A stretch of DNA of 64,000 nucleotides from Phalacrocorax aristotelis (GCF_949628215.1 NC_134279.1:81399330-81463329); one strand, 5' to 3'; positions 39,601-54,600 are shown, counted from the first letter of the stretch. Notes: generated by a model from the letters alone, not told the origin. Translations and numbers: made by a program.

Positions 39601-42600
39601 AGCATGCACCACTGGAGGGAAACTGCCATCTGAGCTCTCTGTTATGCCCAGCCCCATGGCAAGCAGGACGGCCAACAGACTTGGGCTTTAGAGGCAACCG
39701 CAGCTTGTTTTACCTCATTCTGAGCTGGAACTATGAGGGGGAGAAATTGGCAATACTATGGAGAAAAGCAGGGTGGTCGCAGGGACCACAAGGCAGAAGC
39801 TGGTGCTACTGAAGCATGTGGGCAGGGAAAAAGCAGTAGGCACAGATCCACAGGAAGTCAGGGCTGATAATTCTGCTGTTAGGAAATGGCTCGGCAAAAC
39901 ACAGGAGCAGCTCAGACTGGCTGAGATCAGTTAGCCAACCTCAGCGTTCAGCCTTTGACCACTACCAGGTACTTCTAAATTTGTACATTTTTCCTGGAAG
40001 GGCAGCTGTAGAATAATTGGTCCCCTGGAAGTTTGTTCAAGTTGCTTTACAAGTCAAAGTCTCAGACCGTGCTACATATCCTGATGTTGTAGTACTGACA
40101 TTCTCCTCATCCGTTTCAATGTCTGAAATTCAGGAGCCTTCTACTGATGAAGAGGAAACAATAGAGAGTTCAGAAAATAAAGGATTTTTGGAGGGGATAA
40201 CCCCAGAGGTAAATGTACATTCTACAAAAAATCTCATGGATACAATCTGCCTGGGTAAGGTCTAGAAAAAAAAAAATTTTAAATTGCTTTATCCTGACTT
40301 CATGCCCCCAACAGAGGAAAGGAAAAATTGTCTTTTAAAATGTTATCAGCAACACTTACACAACCTGTGCTTTAAACAAATGGAAATAATTCTACTCACT
40401 ACAAACCAGAGACACAAATCTCCATGCACATTTAAGTAACCCCCAAAATTCACACGGAAAGCTGGGGGCTGTGCTCCCCTGGGACGGCAATTATTAAGCA
40501 TAGGATTGTGCAGAACGCTTTGGTCCTTGCCTCCAGAAGCATGTTGCAAAGCTACCTCATAACTCCCTCAAGCACCAGAGAGCATGAAACTCACCCCTAG
40601 TTCTTAGCCAGTAGCACTGATGCCCAGAATACACAAAGCAGCTTTGAAATACGTTTGCCTCCCTCACTGATGAAAGTATTCCTCCCTCACTGATGAAAGT
40701 ATTCAACACAAGCATTTCAACTGCACAGTACCTGTTTTTCTGGGTCACTCCTGCTAACACACACGTTCGTATGCATAGTTTAGAAATCTTTAATCGTGAT
40801 GCACACGTAGATTTGTATAATTAGAATAAAATCGTATAATTTTACACAACAGTTGCAAAATCGGTTGCTGATGTCTTTCACTTTCTGCCCTGCTGGTTAC
40901 AGCTGGCAGGCAGGCAGGCAGCACTAATGAGCATAATGGAACAGGGGGCCGGTGAGGTTGCGACATCTCCTTCCTTAAGAGACACTCAAGAGCTTTGCAG
41001 GACAAGGTCCTGAGCGACCCGCTCCAACTGCGCGTGGGTTTGAGCAGGAGGACAGAGCAGGTGGTCCCTTCCAACCTACGTTATTCTAGGATTCTGTGAT
41101 AACCAAACTTCTCTGGTCAGACACCAAACAAGCAACTCCCAAAATTTCTCTTGCAACTGGGCACAACTCCTCCCTTCATATACCTGCACTTAAACAGCTC
41201 CTAGACGAATTAACAGCCAACTTTATCAGCTATGTTTGTCAACAGAACAAACTGACCCAACAGTCTGTCACTATGGCAGAGAGCAGTAGCAGAACCACTA
41301 CCAGGAGCCTGGGTTTCGTTCTGCCCTAGACTCAGCCGTGGGTGGGTACTTGCTGCTACATGTGTGGTGTTTGGAGCAGTTTTCACTTCTGCCAAGCTCT
41401 AAGGGGAACAAACCTGGGATCTACAGCTGAAATAACTGAGTGTTACTGTAATTCAAACAAAATGGAGCAAGAAAAAACCAAATTAAAACTGTACGCAACA
41501 GCAATGAAAGCCAAAGGGAGTTCTGCTGAGTGCAGAACTTGCATAGAAGCAATCTCAGAGACAAACCTGCTTCAAAATTTCCATTTATAAATACAACCAA
41601 TCCCACCTGTCGTTCTTCCTCGAGACGTATTCTCTCCTCTTCTTTCCGCCTTTCCTCCTCTCTTTTTGACTCAAGTTTTTTCCGTTCTTCTCGTTCTGCT
41701 TCTTCAGCCTAAAGAACACATTATGCAAGCCAAGCCTTACTCTTCCTGAATATACATTTTTAAAAAATCTCTTATTGTGATACCATGGGGGGGGGTGTGC
41801 GTGTGTGTGTGTGTTCTTATTATCTTCCCAGATGGATGTTCAGAAAGAAACAGTAAAGAGAATAAGAAAAAAAAACGTCATTACAATTTAACTCCCCCCC
41901 CCATCTTCAGCATAATTAACACTGTGGTAAGTTTAGAAATTACCCTTCTCACTTGCATTATCTGTATCTCAACAAGGGTTTAAGCAATAAGCTAAATGTT
42001 TGTGAGCTTATTACTAGAATGATATTAAGTAATATTGTGTCATAGGATTCCACGTCTCCTTACTTAAAATTCAGTTAGAATGGATCATAAGAAGAGGAAA
42101 AAGGAGAGGGGAATATAAACTTCGTAAAACCAAGGACCTTCAAAGTTATCATTAATCTGGGCAGAATCTCTTAAAGAAAAGCTTGTACTGATCTCTTCAA
42201 ATAATTTTACTATTTGCTTTTAAATGAGACCTAGTAAAGAGATTGTTGCAAAATGGGGAAAAAATAAAAAGGGTGCTTATTGTATCATTTAGAGATTTCT
42301 TTTTTTTTTTTAAATTGTTCTTCAGTCTCTTAAATTAAGAGAACAAGCAGAAGAAATTAAAATGGAGTATTTGTGGCTTTGAACGTTTCAGTGAAAAAGA
42401 CCTAACCGAGGAATTTATCTGTCTACATGGGAAAATAAAAATCAGCATGTTTTAAAATGAAACAAAAGATTCCTCGCTTCACCAACCGATGCTCATCTAG
42501 CTTCATTCAACTTTGCTCAAATTTTCCACAAAAAAAGAGGCTAATTAAATAGAATGAATATGGAAAGTAATGACAAAATGGTTAAAGCATAGAGTGAGAA

Positions 42601-45600
42601 AAGGATCGTAATGGAAGTTTATATGTAACATAATAATCAAGTTTATTACCAACTGCCCTGTCTACAGGGCATACCACTACAGCGTAAAGCAGAAACTGGA
42701 TTTAAAGCTCCAGTGACACTACAATTCTCCAGATGGGATTTCACTGGCTTTGTCTGCACCTTCTACACACCAGAAATTTTAGTAGTTTCATTTACCCTGT
42801 CTTTTTGTAAAATGTGTGAGGTCCACCGTACACCCCAGCCTCTGTTATGCAAAGGCTGCTTACGTGCTTCTTGCAACCCCGCGTTCCAAGTTAAAGAACA
42901 ATACAGAGTTTGCAAAAAAAATTATATAGAACAACTAAAAGGAGTTACTGTATAACCTGCTGCCACCCACCAGCACGCTTCAAAAAGGAAGTTTCAAAAA
43001 GCCTGTTGCTTCCCTGGAATTAACAGCAAAATGCTGGGCAAAAGTGAAAAAAAATATGCAATGGTATTTAAGTACTTTTACACACAGATTTAAGAAGGAA
43101 CAACTGAAAAGCTACAGTGTATTCGCTCCGTATGTTTGGTCTCTGCTTAAGGGCCAAACTTCAACCAAAATCTGACCGCCTCATGGACTTCAGTGGATTA
43201 CAGGGTCTGCTCTTCATCTCCCCCAATCCATAAAAGCAATAAACATGGTGAAACATAAAGTTTTTGCAATATGAGAGCACACGAGACACTGCTCAGAACT
43301 GCCCGGAGTTTGGTCACAGACTCAGTGTTACAACAATGCTGTGTGGGCTTGAGTGTATTTTTAAGGGGAGACAGTACTAAGACTAAGTTGCAAGGCAGCT
43401 GAAACATCCAATGAAGAGCATTCAAGAGTTTAACTCCTCTCTGCTCTCCACGAGAATGCCCGAGAACCTAACAGAAAGAAAACGAGACACCATTTTCCAT
43501 TGCCCTCATGCGATATGACATCAAAAGCTGAATTTACAGTTTTGAAACAAAAACACAACTGTTGTAGCAATGACACTGCCTTTGCCTTTCTGGGGTGTCT
43601 GTCATCGCCAGTTCTTTGCTGCGTACTGCTATTCAGGCTCTGTTCTGGGCTCTATACGTGGCAGGAAATGCTTACCTCTCTCTGAGCTTTTCTGGCTTGT
43701 TTCTCTTCTAATTTCCTCTGCTTCTTTGCTCCAATTTTCCCAGACACCTGAAATTCTGGCACCTCCTCAGCGTCATCTTCCTCTGCAACATCGCATAAAC
43801 GACAAATTTTAAACTGTCTGTAAAAAGTCGCTTTGAGAAACTTCACTGCTCCCTAGGAAAGCAGCAGCAGATGAAAGGGAGACACACATACATTTCAGAC
43901 AAGACCTATTAGATGGAAAAAGGCAGGGAAAAAAAAAAAAATCACACGAGACTGCCAAAGCCACAGAGTAGAAGTAACAAGGCAAACACACGCTCAAGTG
44001 AAGTCAGAAGTAAAAATTGACTCGATCTTCTGAAGGAAGGCTTTTCATAAATACTTCCTGCTTTCCACAATTAAGAGACACTTTCTTTTATACAGAAAAA
44101 TATATAATGACAACCATTAGCACAACGGCTCAACACTCGCCTGCAGAGACTTTCTTCCCAGTCACCTCTAAGCACGACTGACATCCATGCAAAAGCAAGA
44201 TTCAGAGGCATGCCACTCATCCACTAGTTCTAGCCTGACACAACTAACCTTTAAGGGAGGAGGGGAGGGGGGGTAAAAAAAAAAAATCCCTGCAATGCAA
44301 ATCGTGGGTTTGACTGCAACAAAACTACGTAAAACAACTAGTTCCCTGTCGTATGACAATTGGTTGTTTGTAAAGATGATTTCTGCAACTGTGAAATACG
44401 AAAGCGTCATGCTCAAATGGTGTGCAAATGCATTGTATTTCTGCTCACCCGGGGGCTGAGTAAGACTAAAGAGCTTTTAAAGACTGCCATTTCCTCCCCC
44501 CATGCCTCAGACCAATGCTTCTTGAACTTTATTTGCTAATCTAAATTAGTCCTTGATCCTACAACATAAGGACTGTTGGATTGACCTCAGCACTCAGAGA
44601 AATCATTAGCTCACTTCGCGATATATAGAGACTCATGCGTCTGAACCAGAGGGCAGAATCAAAATGGAAGACTCTTTATCCCTTTTGGGGTAAAGTAATT
44701 TATACTTTGAGCATCCACAGTGCCGTTAGGCTTGACGACCCACACACTTGATGTCCGCTGGGCAGTCAGAAGAATGGCACTGCCAGCTCTTGCCATTTTC
44801 CTGAAGTGGAGTGTTTATTTAGGGAGGGAGAAGGGGAGAAGTGTGCAGGGGAAGTTCTTCCTCAGTTAAGTTCTAGCCCTCATCGTTGGAGGGGGGAAAA
44901 ACCCAACTCCCCACTCACACAACCCTCGAGCCTTTGGTTCCTAAGACCAGACTAACAGGAAGCAAAAGCCCATCGTGTTTGACAAGCAGTTTCATGAGCG
45001 CCTGGAGCAGTTGTACCTGGAGCTGACCGTGCCATGGCAGCCACCAGAATTAGTTTGGTAGGGCTGGCAGCAGGGTGTTTTCTGTAAGGTGCTCTCTCCA
45101 GAGAGCCTGCTCCCCTTTTTTTGGGAACTCAAAAAAGCTGCTGTTAAAGGAACATATGGATGAACAAGACTCACCCTCCTTTTATATGTAGAATTAGGTT
45201 TGAAACGCTCTTGTTTTACTAATTCCAGTACACAGAATGGTACTATGGTTAAGCCACTGAGACACATCACCAGAAACAAATGTAACTGAGAGCTGTGTAG
45301 GTGGCTCTCAAATAACTTAGCTGTTTTCAGGATATGGAAGTTAATATGAGGCAGGCTTGCTGAATTGGGCTTCAGAGAATTACTGCTATCTGATTACTGA
45401 GGTGATCAAAAGGGTTCCCCCTTCCTACACGACAAACAGAGCGAGCAACAGGGGACACTCAGACTTGACACCGTTGCTTCTACAATTTTGCTGAAGTGTA
45501 AAATAGCTTTATTTATTTTTTAAATACTGGGCCAAGGGGAGTTCCAAGCACAATGGGTGAGCAACCCCGCATTAGCAGTTATTACTCCAAAATTAATGGT

Positions 45601-48600
45601 TCAATAGTGGTATTATTCTTTAGAAGATTATTTCTGGAAAACACCAGAAGTATACAACACCACCTACGACGCTATTCAACCTGAGGCTCTGAGCGCTTCT
45701 CAGATTTCATCTATATTAGGAGTACCTGAGCCAGAGGTCAGGCAGAAGTCTAGAAAGGCTTTTAAAGCCTTTCTCCAACCCTGGATCAAACAAGCCTTTG
45801 TTCAGTAGCATTTGCTTTCCTCCCGTTTGAAGCATCTGATGTGATCCCTGAAGTACCACTTCCTCCAAGCTTTTTCCTAGCGCATGGAGCTGCATCCAAC
45901 AAAGGAAAGAGACAGTGATGCAGACGCAGCCCGTGATTCAGCAGAGCGTTAAAGGTCGACAGCAAACTAAACCTGGGTGCAATTAGTACATGCTAAATAA
46001 ACCCAAACGTGCTGACAAGAATATAAGCACGTCGTGAAAGGATTTGCTGAATCAATTGGTTATTATAGCAGAATAGCTGCACCAAAAGGAGAGTGCATGC
46101 TGCACACAGCCAGAGAGATTTCATTTTATTTTTTTTTTATTTTCCATAAAGAAGCTATCATTTCAGCAGCTTTTAACAATCACTTTTCACATACTCATAG
46201 TTGCCAACACTAGTAGACCCGATGGGGGGTCAGTCCATGGGAACGTGCACTCCATCTGCCCCTGTGCTTCAGATGTGATGCAAGATGTTCAGTTAGTCGT
46301 GCTCACTTGTTGTGCAAGCAGTTTATCATCACCCAAAGCACGAGGGTTGGCCAGCCTGCATACATACACGGTTGGGAAACCTAACAATATCAGGCATCAT
46401 TGTGTAGTTGAAGCTAAAAATGTATTTTTGATTGAAGGTTGATCTTCTGTGGTGCTCTGTACAGTTTATCTGATGTTTTAGAACACGGCAGTTCTGGAAC
46501 GTACGTAGGGTCGTGGCAGGAAAGGGAGAGAAGTTTAGTGCTCCAAGCTTGACACAAGCAGTTTTTCAGGAGTGACCTTTCCCAGCTGCTCACATTACTA
46601 CAGGACACACAAGTCCTGTTCCCACTTTGCAATACGGTGCTGATAAAGAACACCAAACCTCAAGGGACACAGGACCCTCTTCACCTGAACTGCTTGGAGG
46701 TGATGTAACGGGCCCGCTTTCCACCACAGTCGCAACCCTACCAACACGTTCTGGTCCATCTTTAGAGTCCGACGTAACCACACCAACATTTCCAGAGCTT
46801 GCAAAGCATTCCCACCAGCTTCCAGCTCCAAGAGACAGAAAGCAGAAATAGTCTGACTTACAGTGACGCGCTCACACCACTTTACATATTCTGCTTTACA
46901 CAAACAAGGGTTTTGCTCAGCTGGCCAGCTGAGAGGCACCTGCAGGGAATCCTAGCTTTTCCTTAATGTTTTGAACATATTGAGAGGCAAGAAAACAGGA
47001 AACAGTCACACAGAAGTTTGAATCTCTTGAAATTTACAGACTACTTTTTAAAAATATTTCCCAATACCATCAGAAAGAGTGCTGGAGTGCTGATGTTCTC
47101 TATCAGGACAGGAATTTACCAGCTGCTGCATACAGAATATGCAAAAACTCCAAACGAAACCACCCACTTCATGTATAATAGTTGCCCTTGTTGTCTATGT
47201 CAAAGGGTCCGTCTTGCTTCCTATTAAGTTTTGGAAGTGAAGCAAATGGATTCCCAACCACGAAAAAGGACACAAGTTGCACATGTGGCTACTCACAAAA
47301 CATCCCCTGGGCACAGCTAGCTGCTTTATTTACTGTTCATGCAGCACCTAACAAAAGCAGTAAGAGGAAGGGGGGGGGGGGGGAAGATGCCCGGCAAAAC
47401 ACACGGTTCATCCTGAAGGCAGGAGACGTGTATTACTAACATTGAGTAGATGTGTGACACCAGTCACTGGAAAGGAATTGGTCCATCATACGGAAAGGTG
47501 TGGGCTTGCGTGAGTAACACAGCCCCGCGGTGGTACAGTCATTACGATTTTTAATTTTTTTTTTTAATTTGGTAGCTATCTAGTTTAGGAACCAAACGAG
47601 ACATTGGCTTCTTAATCTGAAGTCACAAAATCAGCCTACACTTAGGACAGTAAAAGGACAGTAAACAAAGAACATTAGCCCTTTTGAGCCGAAGTCAAAC
47701 GACTTGCAGTTTTTTCTCTAATAAAGCCATATGGCATAACTGAGAAACCACACACCTACCTCTTCCACACACCATCTGCGCCTGAACCGTCTCAAGGGCA
47801 GACACACAGTGTGGATACTTTGATAATACTAAAGTGACTTTCTATATGAATAGGAGCAAGTCAAAAGTAACTTTTGGTTCACTAGTTAGGATGTTAGTAG
47901 TCAAAGTTTAACTGTACTAGAAAGGTTTTCCTACTGATTAAGCGTTAAAATTATTTCAGCTACTACACCAATTAATATAGTTCGATTACCAGCTGTTTCA
48001 CAAGAACAGCACGGGACCTCATCAGGGTTTCTAAGTTTATGAGTTTTCCAGACCTTTCGGCACACCAGAGTACGGGGAGATGCCACGTTACACAAGCGGT
48101 AGATGGTGCACTCAGAAAAAGTACTTTGCATTTTGGCAAATTTCAGCACAAACACATTGTTCTCTAAGCTATCCACAGTATCCATGGGTGAATGGGGATA
48201 CAAAAATATAATTATTTTTTATATTATTCTAATAATATTTTCTGATATTATTATCAGAAAACACACATGCATGACTTTTTTAGATGCAAGATTTGAATAT
48301 ACTGGACTTAGATGCTACACAAAGCAATAACAGGCATTTTAAAATGCCTAAATATTGTATTTTTTTAAACTTCTAAAACCTTTTTTTGTTTGTTTTGTGC
48401 TTTCTTCCTCAATAGCCATCAGCACTTACAAAGGAAAACATGAGATTCTGATCTCCAAGTCTTGCCAAGCAAAACAGGAGAGGAACTTACGATTTAATTT
48501 GTGTTGGAACCGTTAACTTCTTGTTATCATTTTTTTATTTTACAAGTTAGAGCACTCAGACTGTCCAAAGCTGTTGGCTTTATCATTACTGATTCTGTGG

Positions 48601-51600
48601 AACTAAATTTAACCCAATGTTCACTGTACTGGATGTTCCTACACCTGCGCTCAGATGTACTGGGCTAAAAGCTCAGAGAAAAGGCATGCAGATGTTGGGA
48701 TATTTAATCTTTGAGTTCTACACTGCTGCCAAAAGTAGAGAACCTCTAGCTTGTTCCAGTTGACAAAACCAGATTATTGCTTTGATGCAGCCCTTACTTT
48801 CTGTTTGTTAAGGGGGGAAAAAAAAATCAAAACATAATAACCCCCACAAAAAGCCATTTTTGGGCAATGTTTTTTGCAACAAGTCAGAATAGTTCTTTGT
48901 TCATAGGATGTGGAAGTGAGCACCTTTCAAAAGTAAACCCTTGAAAATATTCCCTGGAAATGCACTGGGCTGCTCAGATTCTCCCGGTACGTCCTTCTTT
49001 TGTGTCATCGCTTTCTCTATCTAGCCGAGCCTCACCCACAACGCTCACCAAAGCCTGCCAACTCAGAGGGTTGCCTGACGGTCTGTTTTCCTTGGTGGTT
49101 TGGAGATTGCCATCAATTCTTACAAAGAAACAGACTTCTCTAACTACCCTAAATCATGGTGTGGTGACACCCACCAGTTTCAGCCAACAAAAATGCCAGC
49201 CCCCCCCCCCCCCCAATCAAGTTTTGGTCCAAGACACAACTCCAAGCGGCAGAAAACCTGGACTGCAAAACCGGTGTCCTACCCACCGACGGACTGAACC
49301 ACCCTGGAAAAGGCACTTTGCCCGTGCATGCCTGTCTCGCTGCAAACTCTTTGTACCGTGTGCTGAGGTGGGCAGGTTTTCTCACTACATGTTTGTGCAA
49401 AGTCGTTGTCGGAAATAATGTATAACAGTCCTTCAGGGAAGCACACATTTGCCTCAGATCCTCATTGTTTTTACCCCAGTGGGATCAAGACGACCCAACC
49501 ATACTTGCCACTAGAAGTTCATCTCCACAAGTTTCTTGTCACTTGGTAGGAAATTACAGTACTAAAACTTTTATGCAAACATCAGACTGGCGGGGTCACT
49601 TTCTACTCCCAGAAGCAAAAAATGTGGTGTCAAGAGAAGTGCCTACTTCACTGCAGAGCTCTTCACAGTCTTCAAGACACACGGTTTGGAAGCGCAAGCT
49701 CAACTCGAGAATTGAACAACTGTTTTTTCTGTACATGACCAGCAACCAAATAAAAGCTCTCGACAAAACATCTTCACATGTACCCGAAGGTGATGGAAGT
49801 CCCAGTGGATGGATGCACTCAGAGCATCAGCCAGGCAAAAACGAGAGCCAAAGAAACCCTCCTCAGTCAACAAATAAATGGGATCTGAAATTGGAAAATG
49901 GCTCATGCTATTTATTCACGCCACTCCATGCCCCAAACAACCCTCAACCCAACTCCAATTTATCCCCTTTTCCCTCCTTCCTTCCACTGCTTAGCTTGGC
50001 CTCTCCTGCCCTAAATGATTAACGCCTGAAACCCACACATATTTATGCCTTGCAGTGAGTTTATTTTCATCTTGGCTGCAGCTAGGCCCACAAAGCCCCT
50101 TCTGTCTGGGTTCAATTTAAATTAAGATGCAACAGAGCTAATTAAGTCTGCTAGCTGGGATATCAGAAGCAACCTAACCACACGAGTACAGAACTCTCCT
50201 TCCAGACTCATTTTTCCAGAGGGAAAGACATAGGCACCCTGCTACAATGTGCAGAGCAGATGTCCTCTGAGGCACACGGACTTTAACAACGGCGCTGCAG
50301 GAGAGAGAGAGTAGTGTTATGACTAGAATTAAGCTGGGCAATACAAGCCAGCCAAACCCATTTTACTGAAGTCAGGCTGGTGGAACACAGCTCAGGGGTC
50401 TCAGTCATTTTGAGAATTACTTTGTCACCAGCGAAAAATATCTCCCCAGCAATCTTTGGTCATCAGAGGATATTAATAGATGTTGATATTCTCATAACAG
50501 ATGACCTCCTTTGAGTACTCAACTAACCACTGAAAAACATTACTCAGGCAGACCGAGCCAGCGTAGGCACCCAGCGAGCGGGCCTGCCCCCGCAGCGCAG
50601 CCCACATGGAACCCGTGAATAAGGAACCCACGACCACGGCGTGGGTTGCAATTCTGGTAGGAAAGTCAAGGCATTTAGCGCTTCACCCTTTATTTTCTGT
50701 CTGTGCCAATCTGCAAGTAATTTAGGTGTCTCACCCCACCTCGCTGAGCTAAAGGAAGAATTATAACCTGGTTTAGCTCCACTGGCAACAGGTGGAGATT
50801 TGAGTATTCAAAACAATCATTTACTATCTTTGTCCGTATTAAATGACTCCTCCTTACCCAGACTTGTACGGAAATAAGATTAAGATTTCAACTACAGAAG
50901 GGACAGTTAAAAGCTACCAAGGTTCTGATCCCAGTGCCACAATTTGTTTGGCTCCCCCCTTGCCCCCCGTCCTCTGCGAGAGATTTGAGTACTGGCACAA
51001 TGCAGCAACTTCGCACAGGCAGCAGAAACCGTGGGCTACTATTCTACCCTTGAAGCTTTCTTTCTCATTCTGGAATTGAAATCTGATTGTTAGATGGAAA
51101 ACAGAAAACCCTCATGCTAACCACAGCTCCAAAGCCTGCAAGTGTTGCTTTGAGACCATTTCCTAGAGTCAGCAGAACTGGCTCCCAACAGGCAGAATAC
51201 TTCGGTGGCAACAGCAGTTCCTACCTGACTCCACTTTTATGTCTGTAACGGTAACACAGATACAGCCAGGGCATCCTCATGCCCTTCCTGAGTTCAGCAC
51301 TAGAAGTCTAGCAGCAACGGGTTGGTGTTATGCCTGCACCAGCCTGTGGCAGAAGTCAGAGTGACACTGAGCAGGATCAGGTAGCTTTGCCCAAAGCTAA
51401 ACCCAGGCCCAGAGTGGAAATTCCACACGCAGAACAGAAACTCACTAGTAAAACATTTCAACAAATTTAACAATATTTTAAACAACGGAAAAAAAGTCCA
51501 CTTCAGTTGCAGATGTTCACAAGCCTCCTAAAGCAACAAAAACACAAGTCAAGACTGAAGAAACCAGACTGGCTTGTTTTCAGTGTTTCTGGCTATAAGG

Positions 51601-54600
51601 CCAAACAACTTTGCTCTTCAGCCCCGGGTGCCCCAACTGGTCCTGCGTTGCCTGGGACTGTGCATCGCTGCATGTGTTCTGGGCTCTTTCCATGTGAGTC
51701 AACTCAGTTTTATAACACAAAAATCTGTTGTGGGGATAACTTGCTATTTCAACAGGTTCAAAGGGAGGCAGTAATTAGACAAAGCGGCTCTATATTGCAA
51801 TGACACAGAGAAAATGCGCATGGCACCCACACAAAGGAGACAAATTCAGGAGTGGGCTTCAAAACAGGTAACACATCCTTCTCTAAGGGGGAACAAACCC
51901 CAAACCCCACACTAATACATGTAGCTGAGGGCCAGGCTAAGGGCTTTGCAGCACAGGCACAGCCAGACCATGACAGGGGAGGGCTAATCCCAAGTAACAC
52001 AGCTATGTGTCATTCCACACCTCAATGCTGGGGAACCAGGGTCAGACACTTTCTCTCCACAGCTGTGCTGCTCAAGTCTATGCTCTGGCTCCACAGGCTT
52101 TGGGGTTACTGTTGTGCAGCAGTGCTTAGGCACTTGGAAAGACCATCCCAGAATATGAATAAACACACACATAGAGAAGAACAAAACAGAAACAAAGAGC
52201 CAGAAGTTGTTTTAATTTGAGAAAGAACTTTAAAAACCCCAAATAAAACAGGGATGTCATTTCAAAGAAAACTTCATTCAAGAGCTGCAGCACTCGCATC
52301 TGAGGTACACTAGGCTGCAAAAGAATTATTTATAAAGCCCAACGACACAGATTCTTCTATTGCTGAAGTGACTAAGTAAGATGAGGCGTTTGCTTTGACA
52401 GCTTCACTGTCGGCCTTTGACATTCAAACTTTTGATGTCTGGAGTTTAAGGCGAAAGATTTTTAGATTCCCATTTCTTTCCAGGACGTTATCACATGAAA
52501 AGAAATAACCAAAGTTGAAAAGTTCAGACCTGTCAATTTTCCATTTGTGAAACTGCTGAAGATAATTAGCTTGAACAGCATGTTTACCTGCCACGCTGAC
52601 CGCAAGAGGCTTTCTACAAACTGCAAGACAAGAAAGGCTGAAGAAAGTACAATTAGCCCCTAATCAAGGTATCGCACAGATGTGTGCCTACTGTTTCACA
52701 CCTACCGCAGACCAAAAAGACACCCTGATCTCCACTGCAAGCTCAAGCGAAGCAAAGCCTGCTTTTATCAATACTTCAGCAGAAACTGTGAACACTTAAC
52801 CCACAATCTGAAAGTAGAAGGAATCCAGTTAGGTGAATCATGGTGATATCGTCTCTTTGGCAATAAAGATAATAATGTGTGAAGTTTCACCAGAAAAAGG
52901 AGTGAAGCTTACAGGGTGTAGAAAGATGTTATTAATCACCATATTCTTGTCTACCACCACACCACAGAAGTAGAGCTATTAACTGTAGACCCAGCACAGG
53001 AACAAAGGACTCGTCAACAAGCTGCTGGCAGCAAGACAAAGTGCTGCAGTCTGTGGTGATCTCCAGCTAATCGGCTTGATTCGGATCACCACTGGGATGG
53101 CTTCTTGGAAAGAAAACTCCAGGTTTTGCAGAGATTATGTCGGGAATTAATGCCACTCACTGCTTTGCAAGAAACCTCAATATTACTCTAGCACAAGGTG
53201 CAGATTTTGTTTACCCAAATTTAACCTGCACGTCTAAGCAGGAAACACAAGAAGCAGCTTCTAGGAAATAAATGAAGAATATGTTGTGATGCACCGTTAA
53301 CACAGCAAACCGCCACAATTCGCCACAGATGGAGGTAGACACTTTGGTTAAAAGTAAGTGGTATCTACAGACAAGTGATGAAGTATGGAGAGAAGTCAGA
53401 CAAATAGATTGTAGCCAAGCTGTAAATAAATCACAGTCAGCAAAACTGAAAAGCTTTCTTCAGGAGCCAACCACGCCCCTTCACCAACCTTAACACCTGC
53501 TGTTAAGGTCCATTTCAGTGTTTGCAAGGTGAACTGAGCCAAACGTTACCTTCCACCCAGTCTTCGGCCTGCTGCGCTCTCCTCTGGGCCATCAACCGGT
53601 TTCCCATGTTCCTCCGGCGCCTTGGCATCCCATCTCCCCGCTCTTCGGCGTGGGGCCGAGGCCTGGCCACTGCTGCTGCCGCCACCACCACATTCTGCTG
53701 GTGTTCCTCATCAGCTGCAAAAGCGAAACATAACTGATGAGAGATTTGCCACCTCTTCTTGCTGCAGCTATCCTTTTACCAGTCAACTCTTGCGATCAGA
53801 AGTGCAACACCAGCACTGTTTGCCAAAGGAGAGGATGCCTCCCCACTCTCAGGTGGGTTTTACCTGCATGGCAGCAGGTATGTGAAAGTTGCTTTCCTGC
53901 GATTAAGCGGGATCATGCACTGCAACCTTCTTATTTGTGCACAGTGCTCTGTGCAAAAAGTGGAAGTTTTACCCTGACAGCAGTCTCTTTTGCAATATCA
54001 TATAGACCTTCATAAAGAAAAAGCTATAGCTATGTGCTGTTAGTTCATCTGACAGAGCCCACACTCTTCAAAAAACCCCCCCCAAAAATCACCACACCAC
54101 AGAAAAAAGACCCCCACTCAGGTGTTTAAAAAAGTGTTCTTATTTAATCTAAACTGATAATCTGTTTCTCCTTTATCTGGCAGGACTAGCAATCTAATAG
54201 TTTGAGTTACCAGAAGATGAGGATGCAGAATTCTTTTTCTTCCCTTCTAAAGTACTCCACTTTTTAAAATTTTTATTTTCATTTTTAATTGTGTAACTTA
54301 GAAGCAGATTCATCTGATTTCAAACCTCAGAGCACGCATATTTCAGAACAGACTACGTAAATCATTATACCGAAACAAAACCCAAACAGCAAGCAAGGAC
54401 TACAAATTACAGCCATAATACGTATAAGGGTAACTTCATTCTACCATGCTGAGTTAAACTGCAGGTCTTCCAACACACATATATAGGGGAAGACAAAAAA
54501 CATCAAGGGCCACCGCAGTGCTCACTGAAATCCCCTCTGCATATGCTGCAGTTCCTAATTAAGATGTGACAAACAAGGAATATCATAACAGAGGAGTGGT

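Larger units (their letters stand above)
31584..41606 (-). other. DDRGK1: DDRGK1 intron 4 (10 kb)
   Basis: GT-AG intron, the largest of the gene. It contains a CR1 tail at 41000-41100, a perfect 23-bp duplication at 40658-40703, a GGCA repeat at 40905-40920, a GT repeat at 37229-37245, a 23-T run at 34494-34516 and two copies of an 18-mer (36105 and 37477). An exon-like plus-strand segment at 40134-40208 is treated under findings. Confidence 0.85.
43783..53549 (-). other. DDRGK1: DDRGK1 intron 2 (9.8 kb)
   Basis: GT-AG intron. It holds a run of 14 G at 47370-47383, a run of 15 C at 49200-49214 and a perfect 10-bp-arm palindrome at 48238-48261. A plus-strand frame of 185 codons at 49465-50022 is Ser/Pro/Asn-rich and resembles nothing I know. 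No other gene is seen. Confidence 0.85.

Noticed and set aside
40017..40265. 82-codon frame as an independent small protein gene
   Set aside because: It begins with TTG, not ATG, and the internal ATG has weak context; only the splice-like core is kept as a low-interest finding.
49465..50022. 185-codon plus-strand frame in intron 2
   Set aside because: It is rich in Ser, Pro, Asn and Gln with no domain or family likeness and no splice or promoter context, so it is probably a chance frame within an intron.
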